From positions 32,952,887-33,016,886 of the forward strand of contig OY744519.1 of NCBI GenBank assembly GCA_963556195.1: a DNA stretch of 64,000 nucleotides. Direction: 5' to 3'. The stretch is from Sepiola atlantica (taxonomy: Eukaryota > Mollusca > Cephalopoda > Sepiida > Sepiolidae). The notes under the pieces are model-generated. The model was not told where the DNA came from and searched no databases. It saw only the letters and a list, made by a program, of their open reading frames with translations. Both the position numbers and the translations under genes were made by a program. This document shows, piece by piece, positions 1-11,541 of this stretch; the stretch's first letter is position 1; every line of letters begins with the position of its first letter.

Positions 1-264
1 CCCACCCATCTCACAGATTTTTGGCATCAACAAAATTGTTTATAATTACGATATAATTGTTACAGCATTGTCGTCTGCTTTGTTTTGCTTGTGTGTTAAT
101 TGGAACAGTCTCGCGTACGGCGAACAGGGCCGCTTGCCAAAAAAACACCGTCATTCAAGAATTGCGTTTACAATGAAAACATAATTAAAAAATAACACTA
201 AAAATGGAGGTCAGTGAATGGCTAGGGGTGCTTGGAGGTTTTGTTTTTATTCTTTGCTGCTGAA

Positions 265-385
265 GGATTGCCGAAAGCCACTCTAGGATAAAGGGTTGAT
301 GAAATGGAATGAGTGCGTTGAAAGGTGAACAAAGTTTGGTTACTTGTGAGCATGGTGTATGACAGGAATTTGTTCACATGATTTT
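265..385 (-). mobile_element. LINE 3' end fragment
   Basis: Contains the 3' consensus shared by other copies here (a gccactctaggataaaggg-type block). It is closely parallel to 22410-22560 in the same orientation, including the CAAAGTTTG block. No coding part remains. Confidence 0.45.
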
Positions 386-939
386 TTATTTTTATTTTTT
401 TATTTTGATTCTTAACGGTCCCAACCACGTGACTTTCCAAATTTAAATTTAAAATTTCTTTTCTTTTTTTCCATTTCATTCTTTCCAAATATGATCTAAG
501 GTTAAGATCGGATTCTAACTCTGCCTGATGAGATCTCAGTTTATAATAGCTGTTGATCGATAACATCGACATGCCAGTGTCGCAGATTTTGTATATGTCT
601 GTGTAAATAAAAATAATCATAAATATATATATATAACACTTTAATTAAGCGCGGCTTGTTATACATTTGTTTTAATGAGTTAAGCCATAAGTAAAATACA
701 AACGTTGAAGCTTAATTCCACAAAAAATTAAAAATTCTAAACCAGTAGCTTCAGACGTGTCACATAATAGATTCCACTATAGCAATGTTTTTGATTACTT
801 TGAAGTTCCTTTCCTTTAATAATTATAAGAAACCTTTCCAGCCACCGATTGCCATGGCTGATAACACCTCCAACGAGGGCCCAGTGTTTAAACTTCTTTT
901 CCTAACATTCACAGGTAACATGAATTAAAATAAATACAT

Positions 940-1516
940 AGAAGATACTGCCAAGTCTGCAAAAAAGATTGGCTCCCTTTACCAAACTAAAATAACTTTC
1001 CACACCTGCTCGTCTCATATATCTCTATAAAGCCACCAATTCCTCATGCATGGAGTATTGTTGCCACATCGGAGCTAGTGCACCAATCACTAGTTTCTCC
1101 CTCTTGGATAGGGTGCAAAAAAGTCTCTAACCTAATATGTCCCACACTGTCTACCGAGCTCCAGACTCTGTCACATCGCCGCGGTGTTGCATCCCTGTAC
1201 TTGTTTTACAAGTACTTCCCCGAAATGTGCTCCGATGAACTTACTCCACTTGTACCTCTTTAACGTAAATACCGACGATAAGCCGTCTAGCAGCAAAACC
1301 CTTCACTGTAGAGGTACTCAGACCACGGAAAACATTTTACTCCAATAGCTTCTTTCCTCGGACCACTTGCCTTTGGTATTCCCTCCTTGCTCTGCTTCCC
1401 CCGACTGTACGAACATGCAGATATTTAGATATAATGTGAACAAATATTTCGCTGCACAACTCTCGACTTAGGGTGCGCCCTATAAATATGCCTCCTAATC
1501 ACAGTAGCCCCTTACG
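940..1516 (+). mobile_element. LINE ORF2 3' end plus 3' UTR
   Basis: Broken frames encode the tail of a non-LTR reverse transcriptase: MEYCCHIG, LDRVQK, LSHRRGVASLYLFYKYF and an LTPLVP block, with stops between. These match the better copy at 48.1-48.7 kb. The 3' UTR ends in a cagtagccccttacgtc block, also found at the 48-kb copy. A U2-headed SINE begins immediately after. 5' truncated and dead. Confidence 0.75.
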
Positions 1517-1858
1517 TCTTTTGGCATTTTGGCCAAGATCAAAGTGTAGTATCTGTTCAGATGGATACTGCACCCCATAGACTGGTATTGACTTGGCCTT
1601 CGGGGCTTGATTTACGCCGGTCTATGGGTATGTCCTGTGCAGTTCTAGGAGGTCCATCCTCTTAGGCTTTGCCTCCTCACCCTTTGAGAAGGGGTTATTT
1701 TATTGCTAAACGACGGAGGCGCTCCTACCGGGGAATGCCGACGGGGCTACCCAGGCATTTTTTAAAGGTCCTAAGTACTCTTCCTCTAGAGTGCTGCCTT
1801 CTCAACTCCCACTTTCCGACCCTGTGTCACATTTTACTCCGTAGGAAGTAGATAAATA
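1517..1858 (+). mobile_element. SINE with U2 snRNA-like head
   Basis: The head reads TTTTGGCCAAGATCAAAGTG then TAGTATCTGTTC, close to the 5' region of U2 snRNA (which has GGCTAAGATCAAGTGTAGTATCTGTTC) but with one extra A. The body has an inverted repeat (CCCATAGACTGG with CCGGTCTATGGG), a GAATGCCGACGGGGC block and a GTAGATAAATAG tail. The same layout is seen at 37824-38160. It sits directly at the 3' end of a LINE. Confidence 0.75.
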
Positions 1859-2599
1859 GTGCGTCTTAGTGTCAATATGCTGCCTTGTTTAGGTTGAGAA
1901 AAAGTAAAACCAAAAATGTTTCGCATACGATTGGTCTGGAATTATTTGATTTGTATGCATATATTTTGTAACTAAAGTTTCTATTTAACACTGTGTGTGT
2001 GTGTGTGTCATCATGTATACTATGTTCTTTTATATTCATCCACTATGGTATTAATCGAGGCCGTCTCGCCTCCCCCGCCCTGCTTATTTGCCGCCTCGTC
2101 CTGTATTTCTGTACAAGCGACCGGAAGAAACTCTTCTCTCTTCGGAGGCGGAAATACTTTCTCCCTTGTCGGCTCTTGCGTCTTTCTTTCATTCTCTTTT
2201 CTTTCTCTTGATACCAGGCCTGTAACCATGACTTGCTTACAATTTGATTCCACCTAATTTTTTATTATATACTGATGATTTCGTTACAGGGGCATAAGAA
2301 CTATGTAGCTACCCGCTGAAAACGATTGTTCTGCTCATACCTCAAGCCAGTGGTTCGCAACATTTTCTATATAGCGGCACAGTTTCAGACTGATTAAAGT
2401 TTAACGGTTACCCGCTTTTAAAAGACAGGGTTTTTTTTCTAATAATACTGCAATTCAAATATAATATAGGCCACCAATTAAGATTGCCAATCATGTCAGC
2501 TTACAAATACAGTTGTCTTTTAAGAATCGATAATCAAGATTTGAATTGTCTGGTCATCAAACTTTAACATCCATTCCTTTATCTAGTTGTCATTTAACA

Positions 2600-3121
2600 T
2601 GACATACATCCGATCGCGCGACATCTGTTGATACGAGATGACCTGAGATCATAAGATTCATCTGACGAACAAGCAGTCGTTTGACAGCCCGCAAAACATT
2701 GTCTGTTTGCTGAAGTAAAATATGAATTTCTTTTTCTTCTGTTGCAAAAAGAAAATTATATTTCTTTCAATTTTATTCAGAAAGTTAAAAAGTTTAAAAT
2801 GAACGTCTTAGCAGAAACATGTTTCCTATTTTCTGTATTTTATTCTTTCTTTAATGGCAATTCAACTGTTCTTACATCCGTTACTTTGGCATATCAATAG
2901 CTAACGCAAGACATACATCCGGTCACGTGATCATCTGTTGACACAGGATGACCTGATATCAGAAGATTCATCTGATGAACAATCAGTCGTTTGACATCCT
3001 TCAAAAATATTAGCCGAAGTCTGCCGGCACTCAGCTTAAGCAAGTTTGCATTGTCTACTTGCTGAAGTAAGACATCAGTTTCTTTTTTTCCGCTGCAAAA
3101 AGAAAAATATCTTTCTTTCAA
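2600..3121. repeat. Diverged direct repeat, two units
   Basis: Unit 1 is about 2600-2777 and unit 2 about 2908-3121. Both begin GACATACATCC and share ATCTGTTGA, GATGACCTGA, AAGATTCATCTGA, CAGTCGTTTGACA, TTGCTGAAGTAA and GCAAAAAGAAAA blocks in the same order. Unit 2 carries an extra stretch of about 35 bases. No open frame of note. Confidence 0.7.
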
Positions 3122-3129
3122 GTGTAATC

Positions 3130-4300
3130 TTTATAAAAGTCTGAAAGCTTGAATTTTTGTTATGACCACATTTAGAGAAACAAACGTTGATTAATTCACA
3201 GTTAGTACGATAACAGATATCAAAACAAGAACTAACTCTAAATAAATCGTATGTCTTTTTGTCTAATAATTACCCTTGTTATCCGTTTAATAAAAGCCGG
3301 AAAATAATCAATTGACAAAGTATGAACTTTAACCCATTTATTAAACAAATTTACAGGTTTTATGATAATTTAGAAGCCGCTGGATGCGAAATGATGATGT
3401 TAGTGTTTTTCGAGGCACTTGCGTTTACCGCTCAACTATCATGGTCGACCTCGTCTCCAAGGGAAAATAACTCTCCCTTTCATGGGTGTAAGGTAGATAA
3501 CTCAACCTTTCATATTATTTTTCGGCCCTAACAGTTATGTTTCGGAATTCTTTTTAGATGAGAATTTGTATTCTTTTTTTAACTACTATTCACATATTCG
3601 TTGTTGTATTAACAACGTTTCGGTCGATGTAACTTCTGTAATGTAATCATGTGTATCTTTTCAAACCTGGGGAGCTTATCTTTGCACTTGGGAATCTTTA
3701 TGTCGAAGCTTTGGAATGTCTATCCTTTTTTACTTTATAAAAAATAGTGATAATTTATTGACGTACCATTTTCATGTTTGTCTCGTTCTGTTTATTTACG
3801 AAAACGAATATTTTTTAACTTTTAATTTTATTTTTGTTCGTTCTTGCGCCACGCAGACCAACAGAAAATAGTTCACTCATGTAACTGCTACCATATATTT
3901 ACATTGTAAAATTGTGTTGTTGATTTTTACTGTATTTTAGTCGTGCATGGATTTTATACAGAACGTAAAAAAGGGTTCAATAATCGTAACAAGACACCGA
4001 ATTGAATCAGTCATTTTTTATCGTTATAGATCAAATTATATATATGATAAATAAATAAACAAGGCAAGATAAGTATCCATAGTATAAACTGAAAATTAAA
4101 GAGCAATTGGTGGTAAAAGTCGGGGGTGGGGGAATAACGTAAATAATTAGAAGGGAGAAAGGAAAAAGACGGGGAAGGCAGATGAAAAACGAATGGGTTT
4201 AATTTAGTTTTAGCAAAAGATGATAGGTGCCAATCGGGAAAATTCAGGTACCTTCGATGTTGATTAATGTTTCTATGATTAAAATCATGCAATGGAATTG
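3130..4300. other. No gene seen
   Basis: AT-rich sequence with only short open frames. Around 3600 an inverted block (GTTGTTGTATTAACAACG) next to a CGTTTCGGTCGAT motif resembles the conserved tails of Penelope-like or retrozyme repeats, but no complete ribozyme fold is visible. Confidence 0.4.
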
Positions 4301-4309
4301 GATAAAAAT

Positions 4310-4445
4310 AAGAATTCTAGACATAAGGTCTAATATCATATCTTTATTTTAATCTTCGTAAGGGGGACATACATGTGATTAAAAACTGTTCTGTTCGAGG
4401 AATTTATTTTACCCGTCTTGGGACGGGTATTCTTCTGGTATATCA
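4310..4445 (+). mobile_element. Helitron-like 3' end, family B
   Basis: Ends in the hairpin ACCCGTCTTGGGACGGGT followed by ATTCT, the reverse of the terminus at 63349 and 53349. The upstream block (TTTTAATCTTCGTAAGGG, GTTCTGTTCG) is shared with 46.98-47.09 kb. The terminal CTAG is degraded here. Confidence 0.5.
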
Positions 4446-4950
4446 TTATATATCAATTCATATGCTGATCTGTAAAGAAAATAGGAATAGCATTACTGAA
4501 GCTGTTTAAAAAAAGCTTCCGCGTGGATGTGGTGTTTAAAAAGCCGATTCATGGAACACTAGAACGTGTTAAAAGGGGGATGGCATTCACGTTTATCGAA
4601 TTATGCTCTGGGAAAATCTTGAAAGTGCGATTGCTAGAACGATTTCCATTGGCTGACGTCCACATCACATAAATGTCTTTTTTCTCTGGAGACATTTAGT
4701 TTGCAATACTAAAACTGCGATGTGGAATTAATTTAACAAATTCAGTTATGAAGTGATTCGATTTTTTATAGAAAATGTTGTTTCATTCTATGACTTGAAA
4801 TGAACATTGCCTTGAAACAGCTGTAAACAACTTCAACACCTTTTGTATATACTCTTTATCTGAAAGATGATTTGAAAATGATTTAAATCGTCAAAATACA
4901 CACACACACACACACACGTGTGTGTATTTAGGCAGCATTTTCTCATTTAT

Positions 4951-5690
4951 GCAAACATTGTTAAAAATAACAGAATTCGTCCGTTTAATTATACCTTTAT
5001 TTTTTCAATTTTTATGGTCTTTTAGTATTAAAATAATTTAAAAATGATAAATGTTCCATAGGTTTCACAGATTTCACGAACGTTTTCTATTCTTCGTCGA
5101 ATCATCCTCAAATGTCAAGCACTACCCTATCCCGCCGCATCACCATGCATCTTGTAAACTCTAGCTGAATTTACCAACATTTAAAAAAAAACATAACTGC
5201 CCTCCCTCTGATTTAAGACAAATTCTAGTTAATAACACTAAAATTATACATTCCGAAACCAATTTTTTTAAATTAAAAATACTGGAAGCTATCTACATAA
5301 AAATTACAACCTAAAATTAATAAAATCACATATGAAACCAGTGGTAATATTTTAAAATGCTTAACGTAATGCGATTGTGTTCTGTGATGCCATTCAGCGT
5401 TGCTGAATTTAAAATCACCAATGACTTCCTGGAACAATGCGGAAAACGTTCTATGCGCGTTTCTCCACAGTCTTTTTAAAATTCTCTTTCTCCAGCTTTT
5501 TTTGTTCATTTACTTTTGACACCTGAGGATGATTCGATGAAGAATCGGAAACGTTCGTGAAACATGTGAAACCTATGGAATATTAATAAATTTTTTGATT
5601 TAAATACAAAAAAGACCATCAGAAAAATATTTAAAAAATAAAAAAGGTATAATTAAACAGACGAATTCTGTTATTTTTAACAATGTTTGC
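4951..5690. mobile_element. Element with about 165-bp inverted repeats
   Basis: Left arm 4951-5117 and right arm 5512-5690 are diverged reverse complements (GCAAACATTG with CAATGTTTGC at the tips, AACAGAATTCGTC with GACGAATTCTGTT inside). The outer edges abut CA/TG and TA microsatellites. Each arm carries a hammerhead-like block, CTGAGGA in the right arm and TTGAGGA in the left, followed by a stem (GATTC/GAATC in the right arm) and GAAAACG or GAAACG. No protein is coded. It may be two inverted Penelope-like or retrozyme tails, or a MITE. Confidence 0.55.
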
Positions 5691-5692
5691 AC

Positions 5693-5702
5693 ACACACAC
5701 AC

Positions 5703-5798
<96 letters not shown>
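5693..5798. repeat. Compound CA then TA microsatellite
   Basis: (CA)n with TACA interruptions passes into TATATA from about 5740, ending near 5798. It adjoins the right arm of the inverted-repeat element. Confidence 0.95.
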
Positions 5799-5799
<1 letters not shown>

Positions 5800-6169
5800 C
5801 TCTCTCACTGAATATTTAACTACCGGTTTTTGCGAGTTGATGTTTGTAGTTAACTTAAAGTTTTCTGATTTTGTCTAAATTTGAATATGTACATGTATAT
5901 TTGTGTATCTGGCATTTTATTATATAAACCTAATTTTCAAAAGTAAATGCATGTAGGATGTATTGTTATACTGGCATAGTGTTCTGCAGAGATTGGTAAC
6001 AGTATAGGTTGTCATATTCGTAACAATAAAAATGCACTTTCTTAAATAAATGCTTGTAATTATATAATCCCAAAAACTTCAGAAGAAATACTGTTTTAAT
6101 CCTGTTGGGAATTTGTAAAAGTAAAATTAAACAATAGTTTTTATTTTGGGAAAGAAACACGAGAAACTG

Positions 6170-6400
6170 AGTTGTTGACCTATTTTTAAAACGTTATTAG
6201 CAAATAATGCACATTGAATCGTGTTAATGTTTCATCAAGTCCGTCTGCTTCCGGTTGCGAATAAGGTCAAGTTTATCTTTGGTCGCCATTTTGTACACGT
6301 CGCTCAATTCCCACTGACAATACGTTGAGAGATAAGAATACCAAATCTTTTCAGGATGCATTAGTTTTCGTGGAAACTTTTTCCTGTTATTCTCTTTCTC
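6170..6400. repeat. Dispersed repeat, copy 1
   Basis: Reverse complement of 15870-16085. Shared blocks include GCCATTTTGTACACGTCGCT, GGTCAAGTTTATCTTTGGTC and TTTTCGTGGAAACT. Both copies adjoin a microsatellite (CT/CA here, TG/TA there). Confidence 0.65.
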
Positions 6401-6431
<31 letters not shown>

Positions 6432-6635
6432 CTCTCACACACACGCACATGCACACTTACACTTACACTTCCTACTCTTTCTTTCTTTAAAGAGTATTAC
6501 TACTATTTTATTCCCGCTGCCTCTCTTCGTTCATATAGAAAAAGTGAGGATAATATATATTTTTTTTTTAACTCACTTAATAATAAATTAGCGAATGGTA
6601 ATGATTTTTAATCGTTTGTTTTTATTTTTATACAT

Positions 6636-6842
6636 GTTAACCAGGACCGGCGACACAGTTATAAAAGTGTGTGTGTGTGGGGGGGGGGGCCTAAAAAGTG
6701 GGGGGGCCACGGTTAAACACATGCATATATAACTTCATTATTGATGACAATAAAGTGGGGGGGGGGCCCCAAGTCAAAAAGTATGCGGGGGGGTGTAGCC
6801 CCCCCCCCTGCCCCCCACCCCGGTGCCGCCGTCCATGTTAAC
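6636..6842. mobile_element. Small MITE with G tracts
   Basis: Termini are inverted (GTTAACCAGGACCGGCG against GTTAACATGGACGGCGG, reading inward). Inside are runs of 7 to 11 G on the + strand and a C9 run near the right end. No coding sequence. Transposon class not recognised. Confidence 0.55.
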
Positions 6843-7209
6843 AATTTCGTTGATAGATCTGAAAGGGAATTATTAAAAATAGACCCAAGTGTATGTTATG
6901 ATAACTAGTTAAATTAAATACATTTTCAAGTAAATAATAGCCGCGTCCATTCCAAAATATTCCGTTTTATGAGTTAAACAAGAACACCTTGGGCATGATA
7001 AATACGGAATTATTATTACGACTGCTACTTAAGAGTAGCAGTAGTTTCGTGCGATAAATTATACGATTTTGATGATCGGATCTACCATGAAACTGCAGTA
7101 ACGTGTTAAGACAAACTCTTTTTAATTATTTATTATTGTAATAAAGCCCTATCTAAAGTATACTGATCTCTTTCTGAGTGCAAAATCTGATGTCTTGGTT
7201 CGGCTATGT

Positions 7210-7212
<3 letters not shown>

Positions 7213-7262
<50 letters not shown>
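7213..7262. repeat. (TA)n tract
   Basis: About 50 bases of uninterrupted TA. A block just downstream (ATTCAGTTTTTAATATTAACT) recurs inverted at 22155-22195 beside another TA-rich tract. Confidence 0.95.
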
Positions 7263-7267
<5 letters not shown>

Positions 7268-7670
7268 GACATTATTCAGTTTTTAATATTAACTAAAAAA
7301 ATTCAAAGAGAAAGATAGAGAAAGATGTTGTTTTCTGTGCGTGTCTTTAATTTAAAAGATAGAATTATATATCTTCCTCTTGACTGTTCTTAAATCAACA
7401 TCCAGTATTTATATCGGAAATCGGTCAATGTCACGACGAAAAGCATACATGTCCAAATGTATTTTGTGATTTTTTTAAATTTTTTTTTTTTTTTGAAGGG
7501 GAGGGGTTTCAAAACGATCTTCATGATGAAGTGATTCATAATTTTTACTAGTTTTAGACCTGATTTGAATAGAGAAATCGTGAAAAGCGTATCGACAGAC
7601 GTACAATTTCCGTGTTTTATATAGAAATAAATCCATAATTTTAAATAATGCTCGTTTTCTTTTCTTATAG

Positions 7671-7811
7671 GCTAACCATGTGCGTCGCTAACAAATTCAA
7701 CGTTCTATCCTACGATTATATCCAGAGGTTCAAAGAGCCTGTCAACCTTGGGCAGTGTGCTTATCGTTTCATCACGCTTCAAGGGAATCAAAGAGTTTAC
7801 TTGAAAGAATG
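7671..7811 (+). CDS. Host gene, exon A (first exon seen)
   Basis: The exon follows a pyrimidine-rich acceptor (TTTTCTTATAG) and ends at a GTAAGT donor. The frame used by the later exons reads L-T-M-C-V-A-N-K-F-N-V-L across its start and ends in phase 2 (TG), which joins to C of exon B to make Cys. The first in-frame ATG is at 7678. It could be the initiator with the acceptor in the 5' UTR, or an internal Met, because the frame is still open at the splice site. No upstream exon was recognised in the first 7.6 kb. The peptide, up to its end in YLKE, is hydrophilic, with no signal peptide or membrane segment. The exon is richer in GC than the AT-rich sequence around it. Family not recognised from this exon alone. 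Confidence 0.8.
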
Positions 7812-7812
7812 G

Positions 7813-7972
7813 TAAGTCATATTTTTACACTTTTGCCTTCCATATCCGGAGAGCTAATCAGATGTTATATTTTTACACTTTTGCGCTTCCGTTTATTTCC
7901 TCGGGAAGCTAATCAGAAGTTATAATTTTATACTTTTGCCTTCCATATATTCCTCGGGGCTAATCAGAAAAA
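7813..7972. repeat. Intronic tandem repeat, three units
   Basis: Three units of about 52-57 bases directly after the exon A donor. Each contains (A/T)TTTTACACTTTTGC, CTTCC and GCTAATCAGA blocks. Confidence 0.75.
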
Positions 7973-8130
7973 ATGGCCTCATCAAGATATACTATTTTCG
8001 TAGTAATTGAATTGTTAAACAAAAGAATTTTCTATAATATTACTCCGTAAAAGTTAAACTAAGCCTTCAGCACCGCTTTGCTGTAAAAATCAGTTTATAT
8101 CTAATCAATAGTCAAGTAATATTTTTTTTT

Positions 8131-8537
8131 AATCAAGGGGGGCGCGAGAGCGCTCTATCCCTTAATAGACTTTACAAATGGCCTATGCTGGAAATCTCAT
8201 TTCTTTGATCAATCATAACTCAAAAACCAATAAACCAAATTAGTTAAAACTTTGCACAAAATTTTTATTTGATAGGTTCAGCATCATTAGTCAAGACAAC
8301 CCAGAGATCCAGAAAGTTCAATCATGAAATCATGTTATCTGTGTGTACGTACGTACGACCCTGTATCTCATCAACTATTTGATGGATTCAGCTGATTTTT
8401 GGCAGAGATAGAGGTTCTAGGGTCTAGTTGATGGCATTTTAATTTCAGTTTGCCATATACTTTAGTTTTCCAGAAAATTCCAAAAAACCTTTAAAAATGA
8501 CCTTGTATTGAGGCATAGTCTTTACAAAAGTAGTGGC
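8131..8537. repeat. Repeat flanking the P-type element, copy 1
   Basis: From AATCAAGGGGGGCGCGAGAG to the left end of the P-type element. Matches 60744-61174 almost throughout (TCTTTGATCAATCATAACTC, CAACTATTTGATGGATTCAG). The same flank beside two insertions means that it was either copied with the element or is part of it. Confidence 0.75.
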
Positions 8538-8667
8538 ATTCCATGATAAATGCCAGTATACTGAAATCATATGCCCTTAATAGGGTTAAGATGAAAATTC
8601 ATATACACTAAATGTCAAAAGCAAGGAAATTCCTAATTTTTTACATTTTTATTGTCATTAAGGGTAT
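8538..8667 (+). repeat. Left terminal inverted repeat of P-type element
   Basis: Reverse complement of 12335-12470 with a few small indels, from ATTCCATGATAAATGCC through CATTAAGGGTATG. Confidence 0.85.
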
Positions 8668-9019
8668 GCGAGCACAACAGGGCTATGTATTTTACTGGTA
8701 GGAATTTTTCTTCAGCGCACCTCGCACACTTCATCCACTTATGCATAGAGATTTATACTGTAGTGATGTGATAATGAAATGGTTTGGTTGATATGTAGTC
8801 ATACCATGGCCGTACCCATAACAGGCCGGCTAGACACACGCCTGACTGCTTGAACTGGGGGCCAGTCAGTCACCAGATAAATTTTTAGCTGGTAACACTT
8901 CGTTGTCACTGGTCCAAGCAAATTTCATTCCGAAACTAAATTTTAACTCATCAAATTTATTTCAGCTGAGGTTCTGTTATTTTATCATTATTTACATTTG
9001 GATTATAAGTTCGCGAGTT

Positions 9020-9340
9020 AAAAGTCATTGACGAAATATCACTTTTACTTTTTTTTAAGTTTAAAAAAAGTATTGTCTTTTAGAATTTATTAATAAATCG
9101 TACATTCTGAATTTCAGATCTTTTATATATTCTTAGGAAGTATACTATAAATGTTTTAACGTTTTATTTACATCTAAACAGCTCTGTTCATTGACGAAAT
9201 ATCACCTTTTTTTAAGTTTAAAAAAGTATTGTCTTTTAGAATTTGTTAATAAATCGTACATTCTGAATTACAAATTATTTACTTTATTTACATGTAAACA
9301 GCTCTGTTAATTCACGAAATATCACTTTTATTATTTTAAT
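9020..9340 (+). repeat. Tandem duplications inside the P-type element
   Basis: A block with CATTGACGAAATATCAC and TTAATAAATCGTACATTC is present at about 9027-9115 and 9190-9275, with a third partial copy near 9313. AAACAGCTCTGTT also recurs at 9177 and 9297. Confidence 0.7.
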
Positions 9341-9370
9341 TTTAATATAATGTGTTGAATATTTCTCAAA

Positions 9371-9550
9371 ATGCTCAAAAAGTGTTGGGTGACAGCCTGT
9401 CAAGGCAATTATAATGAGTAAAATAAGGTTCGAGTGTTTCGTATCCCAAAAAGATCAAGATGGTTAAGGGTAATACCAAGAGCTAACACTCCTAACCACT
9501 CAGACACTGTTTGTGAAATGCATTTTCCACCTGGTTATGAAACTGTTTGA
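9371..9550 (+). pseudogene. THAP zinc-finger domain of P-type transposase, broken
   Basis: From the ATG at 9371 the frame encodes MLKKCWVTACQG, then after one in-frame TAA (9419) VRVFRIPKRSRWLRV and VCEMHFPPGYE. This is the C2CH signature of THAP domains: C-x4-C at the N terminus, a central W, and C-x2-H-F at the end. It is the DNA-binding part of P-type transposases such as THAP9. The stop and the degraded sequence after it mark a pseudogene. The frame continues briefly with a Ser/Pro-rich stretch before decaying. Confidence 0.75.
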
Positions 9551-10029
9551 TATGGGAAAAGCACGACCCAAAGATCCTCCATCAATATTAAATAATTTGC
9601 CATCAAGTGTGATACCAAGTCCTTTATCAAAACCAAGGACAACAAAAAAGTTCCGCTTCTGTGCGAAGTGTACAAAATGAGGAGTTTGCACATTTTTTAG
9701 ATAAAGATAGAATTGATAATTTTTACAAATTTGTGTGCTGATATTGACCATCATGATTTTGCGCCAACAGTTACCTGCTACAATTCTAACAATCAACAGT
9801 TCATCCAGTCTTGTCAGTTTTTACTAAAGTCATTCCGATTTTTTTTAATTAAAATTTTTGAAAACTTAACGTTTGAATGTTACCATGCAAGTATACTCAC
9901 ACACATTTCTTCTCTGTTGAAAAACGGAATAAATAGGTTTCAACATTAGTTTTAAATTGAGAAAGCAATTCGTTACCTTAGTAACTTAAAAATTGAACTA
10001 GAGAAACAGGTTTTGAGACAACATATCGA

Positions 10030-11541
10030 AGTTATGTCACCACGAATAGTTGGCAAAAAAGTTTGAGTCGGAAATACTTGTCCGAGCATTTGAATATTTT
10101 GCCACATCTCGGTCTTTTTATAACAAACTTCGAGATCATTACAAATTACCCAGTATGAAAACACTAGTGAATATGACCTCAAAAGTTTCGAAGGTAAATG
10201 ATCTGAATTTTCTTGATGTGTTTAGCAAACTGTCAGAAAAAATGTATCATCCTAGTTGAAGTTTATATTAAAGTGAGTTTTCAATATCAAGAGGGAAACA
10301 TATTTGGTGTTTCCAAAGATTCTGAAGAGGCATTAGCAAAAACTGTATTGGGTATTATGATCAAATGTTTACATGGTGGACCAAAGTTTTTGATTAAGAT
10401 GATCCCAGTTGCCAAACTAAATTCGGAATTTTTGTTTCAAAATGTTAGAAATGTTGTTGATTTAGTCAATCATTCGAAAGGTAATGTAATTGCAGTTATT
10501 TGTGACAATAATCGGACTAATCAAGCTTTATTCAAGAAATTTGATACTGTTAAAAATAAGCCTTGGATTACTAAAAATGGTATATACTTGCTTTTCGATT
10601 ATGTACATATATTTAAAAGTATTCGAAATAACTGGATAACTGAGGCCTGTTCAGAATTGCTGTTTTATTCTGATGGTAAAGAAATGATAGCAAAATGGAA
10701 AATAGTGAAACAACTTTTTGCGCATGAAAAAAATCAATTTGTTAAGTTATCAAAACTAACAGAAGTAGCGGCTCTTCTAAAACCAGTTGAGAGACAAAAC
10801 GTTTCCCACTGTTTGAAAGTGTTTTGTGATAAGACTAACTGCAATGAAAACTCATCCATTATTACAAGATGATGATACAAGAGAAACTTACTTTCATCGA
10901 AGAAGTTTTGAAATTTTAGAAAATTATGAGTGTAAAAGATATTTATGGAAGTGTCAAGATAAGACAAATGATCCATTGAAAAGTGTATTATCAGATCGAA
11001 ATGATGGAAATTTGACATTTCTTGTCATTTTTGGAAGTATGGCAAAACAAGAGTGGAAAGCAAGGGAAGAGAATAAAATCCTTCACAAGACACACTAGTA
11101 TGGCTATCAAGCATACATGTAATTGTTTAATTGACATTTACTTGACAGTGGGTTCAATTTTGTTATTCTTGGAGGATTTACCACCGACTGTCTTGAAACT
11201 GAATTTTGTAAATTGAGACAAGATTCTGGTGGTACTTATTTTATTACCGTACAAAATGTTATTCAGAAATTCCATATTCAAAAACAAAATTACTTCAGTT
11301 GAAAGTTGATGTTAGAGAGTATAGCCATGATTCAGGCCATACTTGCTCACAATGCGGATATCTGTTGGATGAATTGGCATACAAAACATTTTATCACCTG
11401 CCAGACCTAGAAACTGGTATTTCCAAAGATAGTAAAATGTCGCTTTTTTATATAGCAAGATATATCACACAAAAAGATTGTCTTACAGAGGAGGAAATAT
11501 TCAATGATACTGCTTTTTATCATGCGTATGGAAGTTTTTGA
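10030..11541 (+). pseudogene. P-element-type transposase core, frameshifted
   Basis: Pieces in several frames line up with P-element/THAP9 transposases. 10050-10259 has VRAFEYFATSR and SKVSKVNDLNFLDVF. 10213-10872 has KKCIILVEVYIKV, LAKTVLGIMIKCLHGGPKF, ICDNNRTNQALFKKF and LLFDYVHIFKSIRNNW. 10826-11098 has NDGNLTFLVIFGS. 11022-11216 has HTSMAIKHTCNCLIDIYL. The last piece, 11299-11541, has HTCSQCGYLLDELAYKTF. At least four frameshifts separate them. The expected L-x-D-E-V-Y motif carrying the first catalytic Asp reads V-E-V-Y, so that Asp is missing too. Second-Asp motif CDN is intact. Confidence 0.85.
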
